The notes under the pieces: generated by a model
What the model saw: the letters and a program-made list of their open reading frames with translations, nothing else
Told to the model about the DNA's origin: nothing
The model's database searches: none
Shown here: piece by piece, positions 24,990 through 33,266 of the stretch
Position numbering within the stretch: position 1 is the first letter of the stretch
Layout: the number at the start of each line of letters is the position of its first letter
From: CAWBRT01 sp963832785
Lineage (GTDB): Bacteria > Acidobacteriota > Terriglobia > Terriglobales > Acidobacteriaceae
DNA: 64,000 nt
Reading direction: 5' to 3'
Assembly: GCA_963832785.1 (NCBI GenBank)
Contig: CAWHVF010000005.1
Coordinates: 2,418,001-2,482,000, forward strand
Made by a program: the position numbers and the translations under genes

Positions 24990-27900
24990 ATGAATATCTC
25001 CGAGCTATTCATAAAACGGCCGATCGGAACCTCGCTGCTGGCACTGGCGGTGTTGCTGGCGGGGGCGCTTGCCTTCAACCTGCTCCCCGCCGCCCCGCTG
25101 CCGCAAGTTGAATTCCCCATAATTTACGTTCAGGCCTCGCTGCCCGGCGCCAGTCCGGAGACGATGGCCTCGTCGGTGGCCACCCCGCTGGAGCGGCAGT
25201 TCGGCCGCATCGCCGGCATCAGCGACATGACCTCGACCAGCCAGTTGGGTTCGACGGCCATCGTTCTGCAATTCGACCTCAATCGCAACATCGACGCCGC
25301 CGCCCGCGACGTGCAGGCGGCCATCAACTCGGCCCGCGGCAACCTGCCCAGCAACCTGCCGCAGAACCCAACCTACCGCAAGGTCAACCCGGCGGACGCG
25401 CCCATTCTGATCCTGGCGCTCACCTCCGATTCGCTGCGCAAGCCGGAGATTTACGACGCCGCCGACTCCATCCTGGCGCAGAAGCTGGCCCAGGTGGAGG
25501 GCGTGGGCCAGGTCTTTGTGGGCGGCGGTTCGCAGCCGGCGGTGCGGGCCGAGTTGAACCCGACGCAGTTGAACAACATGGGCGTCGGCCTCGACCAGGT
25601 TCGCATTGCCCTGGCCACAGCCAATGCCAACCGCCCCAAGGGCTCCTTCTCCAGCAAGCAAGCGGCGGTCACCATTACCGCCAACGACCAGATGTTCAAG
25701 GCCGAGCAGTACAAGAACCTGATCGTTGCCTATAACAATGGAGCGCCGGTCCGGCTTTCGGACGTGGCCGACGTGCAGGATTCCATGGCCGACCTGCGCG
25801 CCGCCGGCTATGCCAATGGAAAAGCCGCGATTGTCATGATCGTCTTCCGCCAGCCGGGAGCCAACATCATAGACACCGTCGATCGGGTCTACGCGCTGCT
25901 GCCGCAGTTGCGGGCCTCAATTTCTCCGGCTATAAACATTTCCGTTCTCATGGACCGCACCACCACGATTCGCGCTTCGGTGCGTGATATCGAGCGGACG
26001 CTGATCATCTCCGTCATCCTGGTCATCTTTGTGGTCTTTGCCTTCCTGCGCAACCTGTGGACAACGGTAATCCCCAGCGTGGCGGTGCCGCTTTCGCTGA
26101 TTGGAACCTTCGGGGCCATGTACCTGCTGGGGTACAGCCTGGACAACCTGTCGCTAATGGCGCTGGCCATTTCCACCGGCTTCGTGGTCGACGATGCCAT
26201 CGTCGTCATTGAAAACATCATGCGCTACCTGGAGCAGGGCTACGGGCCGGTGCAGGCCGCCTACAAGGGCTCGCGCGAAATCAGCTTTACCGTGCTCTCG
26301 ATGAGCCTTTCGCTGGTGGCCGTATTCATCCCCCTGCTGCTGATGGGCGGCATTGTCGGGCGCCTGTTCCGCGAGTTCGCCGTGACCTTGAGCGTTGCCA
26401 TCGGCGTTTCGCTGGTGGTTTCCCTAACCACCACGCCGATGATGTGCGCCAAGTTTCTCCGCCCGGTGGAAAAGCAGAAGCACGGCCGGCTTTACCGCTC
26501 CAGCGAACGGGCGTTCGACTATATTCTGGAGACCTACAGCCGCTGGCTGGGTTGGGTGTTGCGGCACCAGCGGCTGACCCTGCTGGTCACCATCGGCACC
26601 ATCTGCCTGAGCGTCTCGCTTTACATCGTCGTGCCCAAGGGCTTTTTCCCGCAGCAGGATACGGGGCGCATTGCGGGCAGCATCCAGGCCTCGCAGGATA
26701 TCTCCTTCCTGGCCTTGCGAAAGAAGATGGCCCAGTACAGCGCCATCGTGCAGCAGGACCCGGCCGTCGACCAGGTGATGGTTTTCTCCGGCGGCCGGGG
26801 ACTGCAGAACAGCAGCAGCATGTTCATCAGCCTGAAGCCGCTGAACGAGCGCCCGGGAAGAGTGACCTCGGACCAGGTGATCGGGCGCCTGCGCCAGAAG
26901 CTGGCGGTGATCCCGGGGGCGACGCTCTACCTGCAATCCGCCCAGGACCTGACCATCGGAGGCCGGCAATCGGCTTCGCAATTCCAGTGGGCGCTGCAAT
27001 CGGAGAACCTGCAGGAGCTGAACACCTGGGCGCCGCAGATGATGGCCAAGCTGAGCGCGCTGCCGGAACTGCGCGACGTCTCCACCAACCAGCAGGACAA
27101 GGGCCTGGAAGCCCACGTAGATATCGACCGCGACACGGCGTCGCGCTTGGGGGTGACGGCCTCCGCCATCGACGCCGCCCTTTACGACGCCTTCGGCCAG
27201 CGCCAGGTTTCGATCATCTACCGGCCGTTGAACGAATACCGCGTGGTTCTGGAAGTCGACCCCGCCTTCAGCGCCGACCCCGGAACGCTGAACTATATTT
27301 ATGCCCGCTCCAGCAACGGGAACGAGGTGCCGCTGGCGTCGTTCGCGCGTTTTTCGCCTAACAACACCGCCCTCGGCGTCAACCATCAGGGGCAGTTCCC
27401 CTCGGTCACCCTGTCGTTCAACCTGGCCCCTGGCGTCTCGCTGGGACAGGCCACGACAGCCATCCAGCAGGTGCAGCGGGAAATCGGCATGCCCTCCAGC
27501 ATCCAGGCAAGCTTCGCCGGCACGGCCGCGGCCTTCCAAGCCTCGCTAGCCAACCAGCCCATCCTGATCATGGCCGCCCTGGCCACTGTCTACATCGTTC
27601 TGGGAGTGCTCTACGAAAGCTACATCCATCCCATCACCATCCTGTCCACTTTGCCCTCGGCCGGAGTGGGCGCATTGCTGGCGCTGCTGATTACGCGAAC
27701 CGATCTCTCGGTGATTGGGATGATCGGAATAATTCTGCTGATCGGGATCGTGAAGAAGAACGCCATCATGATGATCGATTTTGCCCTCGACGCCGAGCGC
27801 CGCGAAGGCAAGCGTCCGCAGGAGGCAATTTACCAGGCGTGCCTGCTGCGCTTCCGCCCCATCATGATGACCACCATGGCCGCCCTGCTCGGCGGCCTGC

Positions 27901-28106
27901 CGCTCGCCCTGGGCACCGGCACCGGCAGCGAGCTTCGCCGTCCTCTCGGCATTACCATCGTGGGCGGCCTGATCGTGAGCCAGATGCTGACCCTGTTCAC
28001 CACCCCGGTGATCTATCTCTACATGGATCGAATCCGCTTCTGGGCGGCCCGGCGCAAGGCGGCGAAGATCGGCAAGCTGCTGCCCAAGACAAGCAGCGCC
28101 GACTAG
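24990..28106 (+). CDS. mdtC: RND multidrug efflux permease (MdtC-like)
   Basis: This 1038-residue RND transporter is a close paralogue of the preceding gene, sharing long identical runs in TM4 (STGFVVDDAIVVIENI) and the C-terminal half (YESYIHPITILSTLPSAGVGA). It starts MNISELFIKRPIGTSLLALA with the usual amphipathic helix and TM1. It should form the heterotrimer with its neighbour and the adaptor encoded upstream. It converges with the DapA-like gene, with only 15 nt between them. Confidence 0.93.
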   Translation: MNISELFIKRPIGTSLLALAVLLAGALAFNLLPAAPLPQVEFPIIYVQASLPGASPETMASSVATPLERQFGRIAGISDMTSTSQLGSTAIVLQFDLNRNIDAAARDVQAAINSARGNLPSNLPQNPTYRKVNPADAPILILALTSDSLRKPEIYDAADSILAQKLAQVEGVGQVFVGGGSQPAVRAELNPTQLNNMGVGLDQVRIALATANANRPKGSFSSKQAAVTITANDQMFKAEQYKNLIVAYNNGAPVRLSDVADVQDSMADLRAAGYANGKAAIVMIVFRQPGANIIDTVDRVYALLPQLRASISPAINISVLMDRTTTIRASVRDIERTLIISVILVIFVVFAFLRNLWTTVIPSVAVPLSLIGTFGAMYLLGYSLDNLSLMALAISTGFVVDDAIVVIENIMRYLEQGYGPVQAAYKGSREISFTVLSMSLSLVAVFIPLLLMGGIVGRLFREFAVTLSVAIGVSLVVSLTTTPMMCAKFLRPVEKQKHGRLYRSSERAFDYILETYSRWLGWVLRHQRLTLLVTIGTICLSVSLYIVVPKGFFPQQDTGRIAGSIQASQDISFLALRKKMAQYSAIVQQDPAVDQVMVFSGGRGLQNSSSMFISLKPLNERPGRVTSDQVIGRLRQKLAVIPGATLYLQSAQDLTIGGRQSASQFQWALQSENLQELNTWAPQMMAKLSALPELRDVSTNQQDKGLEAHVDIDRDTASRLGVTASAIDAALYDAFGQRQVSIIYRPLNEYRVVLEVDPAFSADPGTLNYIYARSSNGNEVPLASFARFSPNNTALGVNHQGQFPSVTLSFNLAPGVSLGQATTAIQQVQREIGMPSSIQASFAGTAAAFQASLANQPILIMAALATVYIVLGVLYESYIHPITILSTLPSAGVGALLALLITRTDLSVIGMIGIILLIGIVKKNAIMMIDFALDAERREGKRPQEAIYQACLLRFRPIMMTTMAALLGGLPLALGTGTGSELRRPLGITIVGGLIVSQMLTLFTTPVIYLYMDRIRFWAARRKAAKIGKLLPKTSSAD

Positions 28107-28121
28107 ATCACCTGAGCTGTT

Positions 28122-29201
28122 CTACATGCGAACATTGCTCATCAAAGTTTCAATTTCCGCCTTGGTGGCCGCATCCACCGGCAGCCAGGGGAGGCGGCTG
28201 TTGCCGCCGTAGTAGCCGTTGAGGTCCATCGCATATTTCAGGGCCGGAATTCCCAGCTCATCCACGATGCGGGCCGCCGCCCGGGCGATTCGCTCCTGCT
28301 TTTCCGCGGCCAGTTCGAGGTCGCCATCTTTGAAGGCGGCATAAACCTCGTAGCACGCGGTAGGCGCGGCGCCGGCAAAAGCAACCATGGCGCCGCCGGC
28401 TCCGGCCTGCAACGACTGGAGCAACTGTTGCGCCGCTCCCGCCAGCACCTGGAAGCCGACTGCCTTCTGCCGGATTCGCAACTTGCCGATCGCCTGCACG
28501 GCGCTGGAGGAAGGCTTCGGCGCGGCCAGCTCCGCCGCCGGAATCAAGTTGCCGCCCTCACTGGCGGTCGCTGCACTGGCTGTTGCGCTTGCCTGGGCGG
28601 CCATCCGCCGCGTAAGAGGCTCGAAGCGTTCGGTCACGCTGACGGTACGCTGTACGCCGCGAGTTGCTTCGACCATCGCCCGCAGCTTGTCCGCAGCTCC
28701 GCTGCCATCCGCGATTCCTATGATGTTCGGATGGCGGGCAAGTTCGCCCACCAGCTCCGCCGGAATGTCATAGCCGGTCGCCAGGGGAGCGTTTTCAATC
28801 AGCACGGGCAGCGGCGAACGGTCGGCTACGAAGCGGTAGAAGGCCAGCATGTTGACCGGCCGCATCTGCCGCCGGTAAACGTAAGGGGTGCTCACGCCGG
28901 CTACGTCATAGCCCAGAGCGGCGGCATGCTCAGCCAGGCGCAGAGTTTCCGCGGCGGATTCCAGCCCCGCGCCGGCGATCATAACCTTCTCCGGCGCGGC
29001 GCCGGCTATGGCGACCTTCAAGACGCTTCGCCGCTCTTCGTCGCTCAACAGCCAGGGCTCGCCGACGGAGGCGAGCACCGCCATTCCGGATGCCGGGCTG
29101 CGCGAGTAGCGCTCGACATTGTGTTCCAGTTTCTTGTAATAGACATCGCCAGCGGGGTAGAAAGGAGTGGTAATCGGCAGCAGGATTCCGTTCAGTAGCA
29201 T
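28122..29201 (-). CDS. DapA-superfamily (dihydrodipicolinate synthase-like) protein lacking catalytic Lys and Tyr
   Basis: This 359-residue protein has the TIM-barrel layout of DHDPS/NAL aldolases: GILLPITTPF at the N-terminus, ASVGEPWLLSDEER in place of the GSTGE loop, and PVLIENAPLATGYD in place of the YNxPxRTG strand. The Schiff-base motif reads IIGIADGSGA where family members have GIKDSSG, so the catalytic Lys is Ala (codon GCG) and the Tyr is Glu. An Ala/Ser/Pro-rich insertion of about 50 residues lies near residue 215, making it longer than the usual 290-300. It is unlikely to be a working lysine-pathway enzyme. The ATG at 29201 follows the family start; the upstream open frame is not coding. 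Confidence 0.8.
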   Translation of the reverse strand: MLLNGILLPITTPFYPAGDVYYKKLEHNVERYSRSPASGMAVLASVGEPWLLSDEERRSVLKVAIAGAAPEKVMIAGAGLESAAETLRLAEHAAALGYDVAGVSTPYVYRRQMRPVNMLAFYRFVADRSPLPVLIENAPLATGYDIPAELVGELARHPNIIGIADGSGAADKLRAMVEATRGVQRTVSVTERFEPLTRRMAAQASATASAATASEGGNLIPAAELAAPKPSSSAVQAIGKLRIRQKAVGFQVLAGAAQQLLQSLQAGAGGAMVAFAGAAPTACYEVYAAFKDGDLELAAEKQERIARAAARIVDELGIPALKYAMDLNGYYGGNSRLPWLPVDAATKAEIETLMSNVRM

Positions 29202-29210
29202 CTGTCTAAG

Positions 29211-29327
29211 AGGCTGCGGAAAAACAGGTTTCAGATATGGCAAGGCTACAAGGTCTTGTTTGCTGCTCTTATAGTGCCACATTCCATAGCGCCTCGCTTG
29301 TTGCTTCGGCGCATTTTTCCGCAGCCT
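29211..29327. repeat. 117-bp element with 14-bp terminal inverted repeats
   Basis: AGGCTGCGGAAAAA at 29211-29224 and TTTTTCCGCAGCCT at 29314-29327 are perfect reverse complements bracketing about 90 nt of AT-richer sequence with no gene. It lies immediately upstream of the DapA-like gene and resembles a miniature inverted-repeat element or a large RNA hairpin. No second copy was found in this window. Confidence 0.6.
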
Positions 29328-29451
29328 GCAAAACGCGATAGCGCAATATAACCGGGGCCGCGCCCTTTCAAGCCCAGCATACACCTGTGCACGGGCTGCG
29401 TGCGTGCCTGAAGCGCGCCCGGATGGATACAATAATTGCGGAGGGATGATT

Positions 29452-30516
29452 ATGAAAGTTGGCATTCTGACCGGTGGCGGCGACTGCCCCGGCCTCAACG
29501 CCGTAATCCGCGCCATTGTTCGCAAGGGTACTTTCCAGTACAACGACCAGTTCGTGGGCTTTCTCGAGGGCTGGCGCGGAGTTCTGGAAAACAAGTATGT
29601 AGCGCTGGACCTGCAAGCGGTGGCTGACATTATGCCCCGCGGGGGAACGATTCTTCGCACCTCCCGCACCAATCCCGCCAAGCGCGAGGGCGGCCTCGAG
29701 CAGTGCCTGCGCAACCTTGAACAGAACAAGCTGGACGCGCTGGTGGCCATCGGCGGCGACGATACCATGGGCGTGGCCTTGAAGCTGAACGAGCGCGGCT
29801 TCAAGATAGTCGGCTGCCCCAAGACCATCGACAACGACCTGGCCGGCACCGACCTGTGCTTCGGATTCGACACCGCGGTCATGATCGCCACCGAGGCCAT
29901 CGACCGCCTGCACACCACCGCCGAATCGCACAACCGCGCCATCGTGGTCGAGGTCATGGGCCGCAACGCCGGCTGGATCGCCATTTATTCCGGAATTGCC
30001 GGCTCCGCGGACGTGATCCTCATCCCGGAGAAGCCCTTCGATATCGATGAAGTGGTGGCCAGCCTGAAGAGGCAACACAGCCAGGGACGCCGCTACAGCA
30101 TCCTGGTGGTTGCCGAAGGCGCCAAGTTCGCCGAAACCGGACACGGCCCGGTCGTCCAGGCCGCCGGCCGCGACGAGTTCGGGCACGAGCGGCTGGGCGG
30201 CATCGGACAGGTGCTGGCGCAGGAGGTCGAAAAGCGTACCGGCTTTGAAACCCGCGCCGTGGTGCTGGGGCATACCCAGCGCGGCGGCACGCCTACGGCC
30301 TTCGATCGCGTGCTGGGAACACGGTACGGCGCCGGCGCCATCGACCTGGTGCACAAAGGCGACTTCGGCAAGATGGTGGCCCTGCACGGCACCGAAATCG
30401 TCTCCGTTCCCCTGGCGGCGGCGCTGAGCGTCAACCGCACGGTGGACCAGAAGCTGATCGCCATGGCTGAAAGCCTGCTGGCTCCCTCGCCGCAGACGGT
30501 GGGTAAATCTCAATAA
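29452..30516 (+). CDS. pfp: Phosphofructokinase, PPi-dependent signature
   Basis: This 354-residue group-A phosphofructokinase phosphorylates fructose 6-phosphate in glycolysis. MKVGILTGGGDCPGLNAVIR is the phosphate-donor loop. Two diagnostic positions point to pyrophosphate rather than ATP: AIGGDDTMG has Asp where ATP enzymes have Gly (GGDGS), and GCPKTIDNDLAGTD has Lys where ATP enzymes have Gly (PGTIDND). The substrate loop EVMGRNAGWIA and LGHTQRGGTPTAFD are intact. The ATG at 29452 has GGAGGG 7 nt upstream. The reaction would be reversible, allowing use in gluconeogenesis as well. A strong hairpin follows the stop. Confidence 0.9.
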   Translation: MKVGILTGGGDCPGLNAVIRAIVRKGTFQYNDQFVGFLEGWRGVLENKYVALDLQAVADIMPRGGTILRTSRTNPAKREGGLEQCLRNLEQNKLDALVAIGGDDTMGVALKLNERGFKIVGCPKTIDNDLAGTDLCFGFDTAVMIATEAIDRLHTTAESHNRAIVVEVMGRNAGWIAIYSGIAGSADVILIPEKPFDIDEVVASLKRQHSQGRRYSILVVAEGAKFAETGHGPVVQAAGRDEFGHERLGGIGQVLAQEVEKRTGFETRAVVLGHTQRGGTPTAFDRVLGTRYGAGAIDLVHKGDFGKMVALHGTEIVSVPLAAALSVNRTVDQKLIAMAESLLAPSPQTVGKSQ

Positions 30517-30538
30517 CCGTTTCGCGATACACAGAAAA

Positions 30539-30567
30539 GCCCCACATCTGCGGCGCAGATGTGGGGC
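30539..30567. terminator. Bidirectional hairpin terminator
   Basis: GCCCCACATCTGC and GCAGATGTGGGGC form a perfect 13-bp stem around GGC, preceded by an A-run and followed by a T-rich stretch, between convergent pfp and the acetyl-CoA synthetase remnant. The CATCTGC core recurs in other intergenic hairpins of this window. Confidence 0.8.
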
Positions 30568-30582
30568 ATCTTCTTCTGCAAT

Positions 30583-31560
30583 CTACTCTTCGCTCGCCTT
30601 GAGCTTGGAAATTACGCCGAAGTCTTCCAGCGTCGTAGTATCGCCCTTCACGTCTCCGTGAGTGGCCAGTTCGCGCAGCAGACGGCGCATGATCTTTCCC
30701 GAGCGCGTCTTGGGAAGGAACTCGGTAAAGCGTATATCGTCCGGCTTGGCCATGGCGCCGATCTCCCTGGCCACCCACTGCCGCAGCTCCTCCTTCAGTT
30801 GTGCGGAAGGCGTGTTGCCTGATTCCAGGGTGACGAAGGCGGCCACCGCCTGGCCCTTGAGGCTGTCGGGGCGCCCCACCACCGCGGCCTCGGCCACCTT
30901 GTCGTGGGCCACCAGTGCGGACTCTATTTCCATGGTCGAAAGCCGGTGGCCGCTGACGTTGAGCACGTCATCGACCCGGCCCATGATCCAGAAGTAGCCG
31001 TCCTTGTCCTCGCGGGCGCCGTCGCCGGTGAAGTAGACGCCGGGAATGTCGCTCCAGTACTGCCTGACGTAGCGGTCGGGATCGCCCCAGATGGTGCGCA
31101 GCATGGCTGGCCAGGGCCGCTTGAGGATCAGGTAGCCGCCCGAGCCGAGCGGCACCTTTTCGCCGCCGCGCGTAACCACCTCCGGCACCACTCCGGGGAA
31201 GGGGCTCGTAGCCGAGCCGGGCTTGGTGGCGATGGCTCCGGGAAGAGGCGTGATCATGATCATGCCGGTCTCGGTTTGCCACCAGGTATCGACGATCGGG
31301 CAGCGGTTCTTGCCGATCACCTCGCGATACCACATCCAGGCCTCGGGGTTGATGGGCTCGCCCACGGTCCCCAGCAGCCGCAGGCTGCTCAGGTCGTGCC
31401 GGTTGGGATACTGTTCGCCCCACTTGATGAAGGTGCGGATGGCGGTGGGCGCGGTATAGAAGATGTTGACCTTGTGCTTGGCGATGATGGCCCAGAAACG
31501 GTCCAGGTCGGGCCAGTTCGGGGCGCCCTCGTACATTACCGAGGTGGCGCCCGCGGGAGG
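30583..31560 (-). pseudogene. acsA: Acetyl-CoA synthetase, 5'-truncated remnant
   Basis: The encoded C-terminal half of about 320 residues is clear AMP-forming acetyl-CoA synthetase: AGATSVMYEGAPNWPD, NIFYTAPTAIRTFIKWG, the TWWQTETGMIMITPLPG adenylate motif, GYFWIMGRVDDVLNVSGHR and the C-terminal acetylatable lysine motif PKTRSGKIMRRLLRE. Full-length Acs has about 650 residues, and homology stops abruptly at about 31557. Upstream codons (CFVPLFSLPP) do not match the family, and no N-terminal half occurs in any frame nearby. The frame stays open to 31653. The gene is therefore truncated by deletion or rearrangement, or the assembly is misjoined here. The fragment lacks the N-terminal half of the acyl-adenylate domain and should be inactive. 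Confidence 0.85.
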
Positions 31561-31653
31561 TAAGGAAAATAACGGAACAAAACAATATTGGAAGCAGCCG
31601 GAGGCATTCGGGATGTGTGAGCTGCACGCCCGAGCTACTTTTTTGCCCGGCAT

Positions 31654-32087
31654 CGGGTCGGGAGAAAATTTCCTCCGGAGACGAAGGCGCGGCCGCCCTC
31701 GGGTTTTTCACCGGGAACGCGGCCTGAGACTCATTCGGGAATCGCCGACGACCGGGCGAGGACGCACGAAATGGTTGAATATTAGCCACTTGCGGGTTAT
31801 AAATGGGAATGGCGCGGGCCCTTTTATGCCCTGCTTTTTCGGCCGCCGAACTTTTTGCCGGAAGTTGTCCACGGGAAATTTCACTGTCACAGCGATCTTG
31901 TGATATAAATCACTTTTAGGCAGCTTGCGACAGATCGACCGCAAACGGGCGAGCGGCTGGCAAAGGCTGCCGGGAATTCAGAGTGGCTCCGGACACGCCG
32001 GCGCGCCAAGTTCGACGGCGCGGTGAAATGGCGGCGGTATCCCGGAAGCTAAGGTGAAGCATCGACGGTAATGCCTGGGAGGGAAGA
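31654..32087. promoter_or_regulatory. Intergenic region upstream of Crp/Fnr gene, with the acs breakpoint side
   Basis: No gene is supported in this 434-nt stretch. The left part adjoins the truncated acetyl-CoA synthetase; the right part is the leader of the Crp/Fnr-family gene. The only defined site is the palindrome at 31900-31913, and a GGGAGG ribosome binding site lies at about 32077-32083. Confidence 0.45.
31900..31913. promoter_or_regulatory. FNR/CRP-type operator GTGAT-ATAA-ATCAC
   Basis: GTGATATAAATCAC has perfect 5-bp arms around ATAA. The core TGAT-N4-ATCA is that of FNR sites, and the wider TGTGA-N6-TCAC also resembles a CRP site. It lies 174 nt upstream of the Crp/Fnr-family start, suggesting autoregulation. 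The same arms recur at 33032-33045. Confidence 0.65.
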
Positions 32088-32804
32088 GTGGGTTCACCGT
32101 ATGGCCTCGAGCTGGTTGAGAATTGCGTAATCTGCAAATTGCGGTGCGACAGTTTCTTCTGCGGCCTGCCCAAGACATCGCTGGAAGCATTCGAGAAGAT
32201 AAAATTCACCGCCGCCTATCCGGCCGGCGCCGTACTGTTCGTTGAAGGCCAGGTGCCGCGCGGCATCTACATGCTCTGCAAAGGGCGAGTCAAGCTGTCA
32301 ACCACCTCCAGCGACGGCAAGACGCTCATTCTGAAGATCACCCACCCCGGCGAGGTCCTCGGACTGCACGCCACCGTTTCCGGCACTCCCTACGAAATCA
32401 CCGCCGAGACCGCCCAGCCCTGCCAGTTGAACTTCATCAAGCGGGACGATTTCCTGCGCTTTCTCCAGCAGCACGGCGATGCCTGCCTGAAGGCCGCCCA
32501 GCACCTCAGCCGTGACTGCCAGTCGGCCTACCAGCAGATTCGCTCTCTGGGTCTCTCGCACGGTGCTCCCGAACGCCTGGCCCGCCTCCTGCTGGAATGG
32601 TCGCACGGAGAGGGAGCCGACGCCGAAGGCACCCGCGTCAAGGTCGCCCTTACCCACGAGGAAATTGCCCAGATCATCGGCACCTCGCGCGAGACGGTCA
32701 CCCGTACCCTGGCGGCTTTCCGCAAGAAGCAAATCGCCATTCTCAAAGGCTCAACCCTGCTGATCAAGAACCGGCCTGTTCTGGAGCGATTGGTCGGCGC
32801 TTAG
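32088..32804 (+). CDS. Crp/Fnr-family transcription regulator with N-terminal cysteine cluster
   Basis: This 238-residue regulator has an N-terminal cyclic-nucleotide-binding fold (AYPAGAVLFVEGQVPRGIYML, GRVKLSTTSSDGKTLILKI, HPGEVLGLHA) and a C-terminal Crp helix-turn-helix (VALTHEEIAQIIGTSRETVTRTLAAF). Four cysteines (13, 16, 20, 25) near the N-terminus recall FNR's oxygen-sensitive iron-sulfur ligands, although the spacing differs and a fourth central ligand as in E. coli FNR is not obvious. A redox-sensing role is therefore plausible, not shown. The start is GTG at 32088 with GGGAGG upstream. Palindromes of matching type lie before this gene and before the next operon. Confidence 0.88.
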   Translation: MGSPYGLELVENCVICKLRCDSFFCGLPKTSLEAFEKIKFTAAYPAGAVLFVEGQVPRGIYMLCKGRVKLSTTSSDGKTLILKITHPGEVLGLHATVSGTPYEITAETAQPCQLNFIKRDDFLRFLQQHGDACLKAAQHLSRDCQSAYQQIRSLGLSHGAPERLARLLLEWSHGEGADAEGTRVKVALTHEEIAQIIGTSRETVTRTLAAFRKKQIAILKGSTLLIKNRPVLERLVGA

Positions 32805-33266
32805 CGGGTCGGTGCGAGCGGAACCAGCGGGCTATCCCCAACCCGGCACTCTCCTTAAATTAAGAAGCAGCTGATTTTGTCTCAAATTGCTGTTTATTTT
32901 CTCAACATACACCAAATAATCCAGAGCAATTACTCACGATCAAATTCTTTTTGAGTTTTTGTAAAGTTGCAATTCGCAACATTTCGAATTTTTCGTCTCA
33001 CAGCCCATAGTCTTATCACTCACGCTCTGAGGTGATTTACATCACCGCCGAAGTTTTCTCGCAGCCCCAGACTACATAGTTAGTTGATCAGCTAAAAAAC
33101 CCGGCGGCGAAGACCGCGATGTGGCGTTTTTCAGGTCTTCCTGGCAACCGGGGTTCGCGGCAGGCGCTGAACTCACCCGTGCCGTCGAAGACCCGGCTTC
33201 CGCGCACCGAGTTTGCGGTTGCTGAGGCAGTTTATTTGGCGGGCCCGGCCTTGAAGTGGAGAACTC
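32805..33266. promoter_or_regulatory. Regulatory leader of the HybA/HybB-sensor operon
   Basis: This 462-nt gap is strikingly AT-rich from 32850 to 33060, unlike its neighbours. Besides the site at 33031 it holds GTTGC-N5-GCAAC (32966-32980) and a near-palindrome TTAGTTGATCAGCTAA (33080-33095). The last 170 nt before the ATG are GC-rich and could fold as a structured 5' leader. No gene is supported. Confidence 0.5.
33031..33046. promoter_or_regulatory. FNR/CRP-type operator GGTGAT-TTAC-ATCACC
   Basis: GGTGATTTACATCACC is a perfect palindrome with 6-bp arms around TTAC and the FNR core TGAT-N4-ATCA. It lies 220 nt upstream of the HybA-like gene, within an AT-rich region suitable for a promoter. 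Its arms match the site upstream of the Crp/Fnr gene, so both may be targets of that regulator. Confidence 0.7.

Noticed and set aside
33047..33266. Possible molybdenum-cofactor or other riboswitch in the 5' leader of the HybA-like gene
   Set aside because: The leader is GC-rich and foldable, but no consensus of a known riboswitch could be matched by eye, so only the leader itself is noted.
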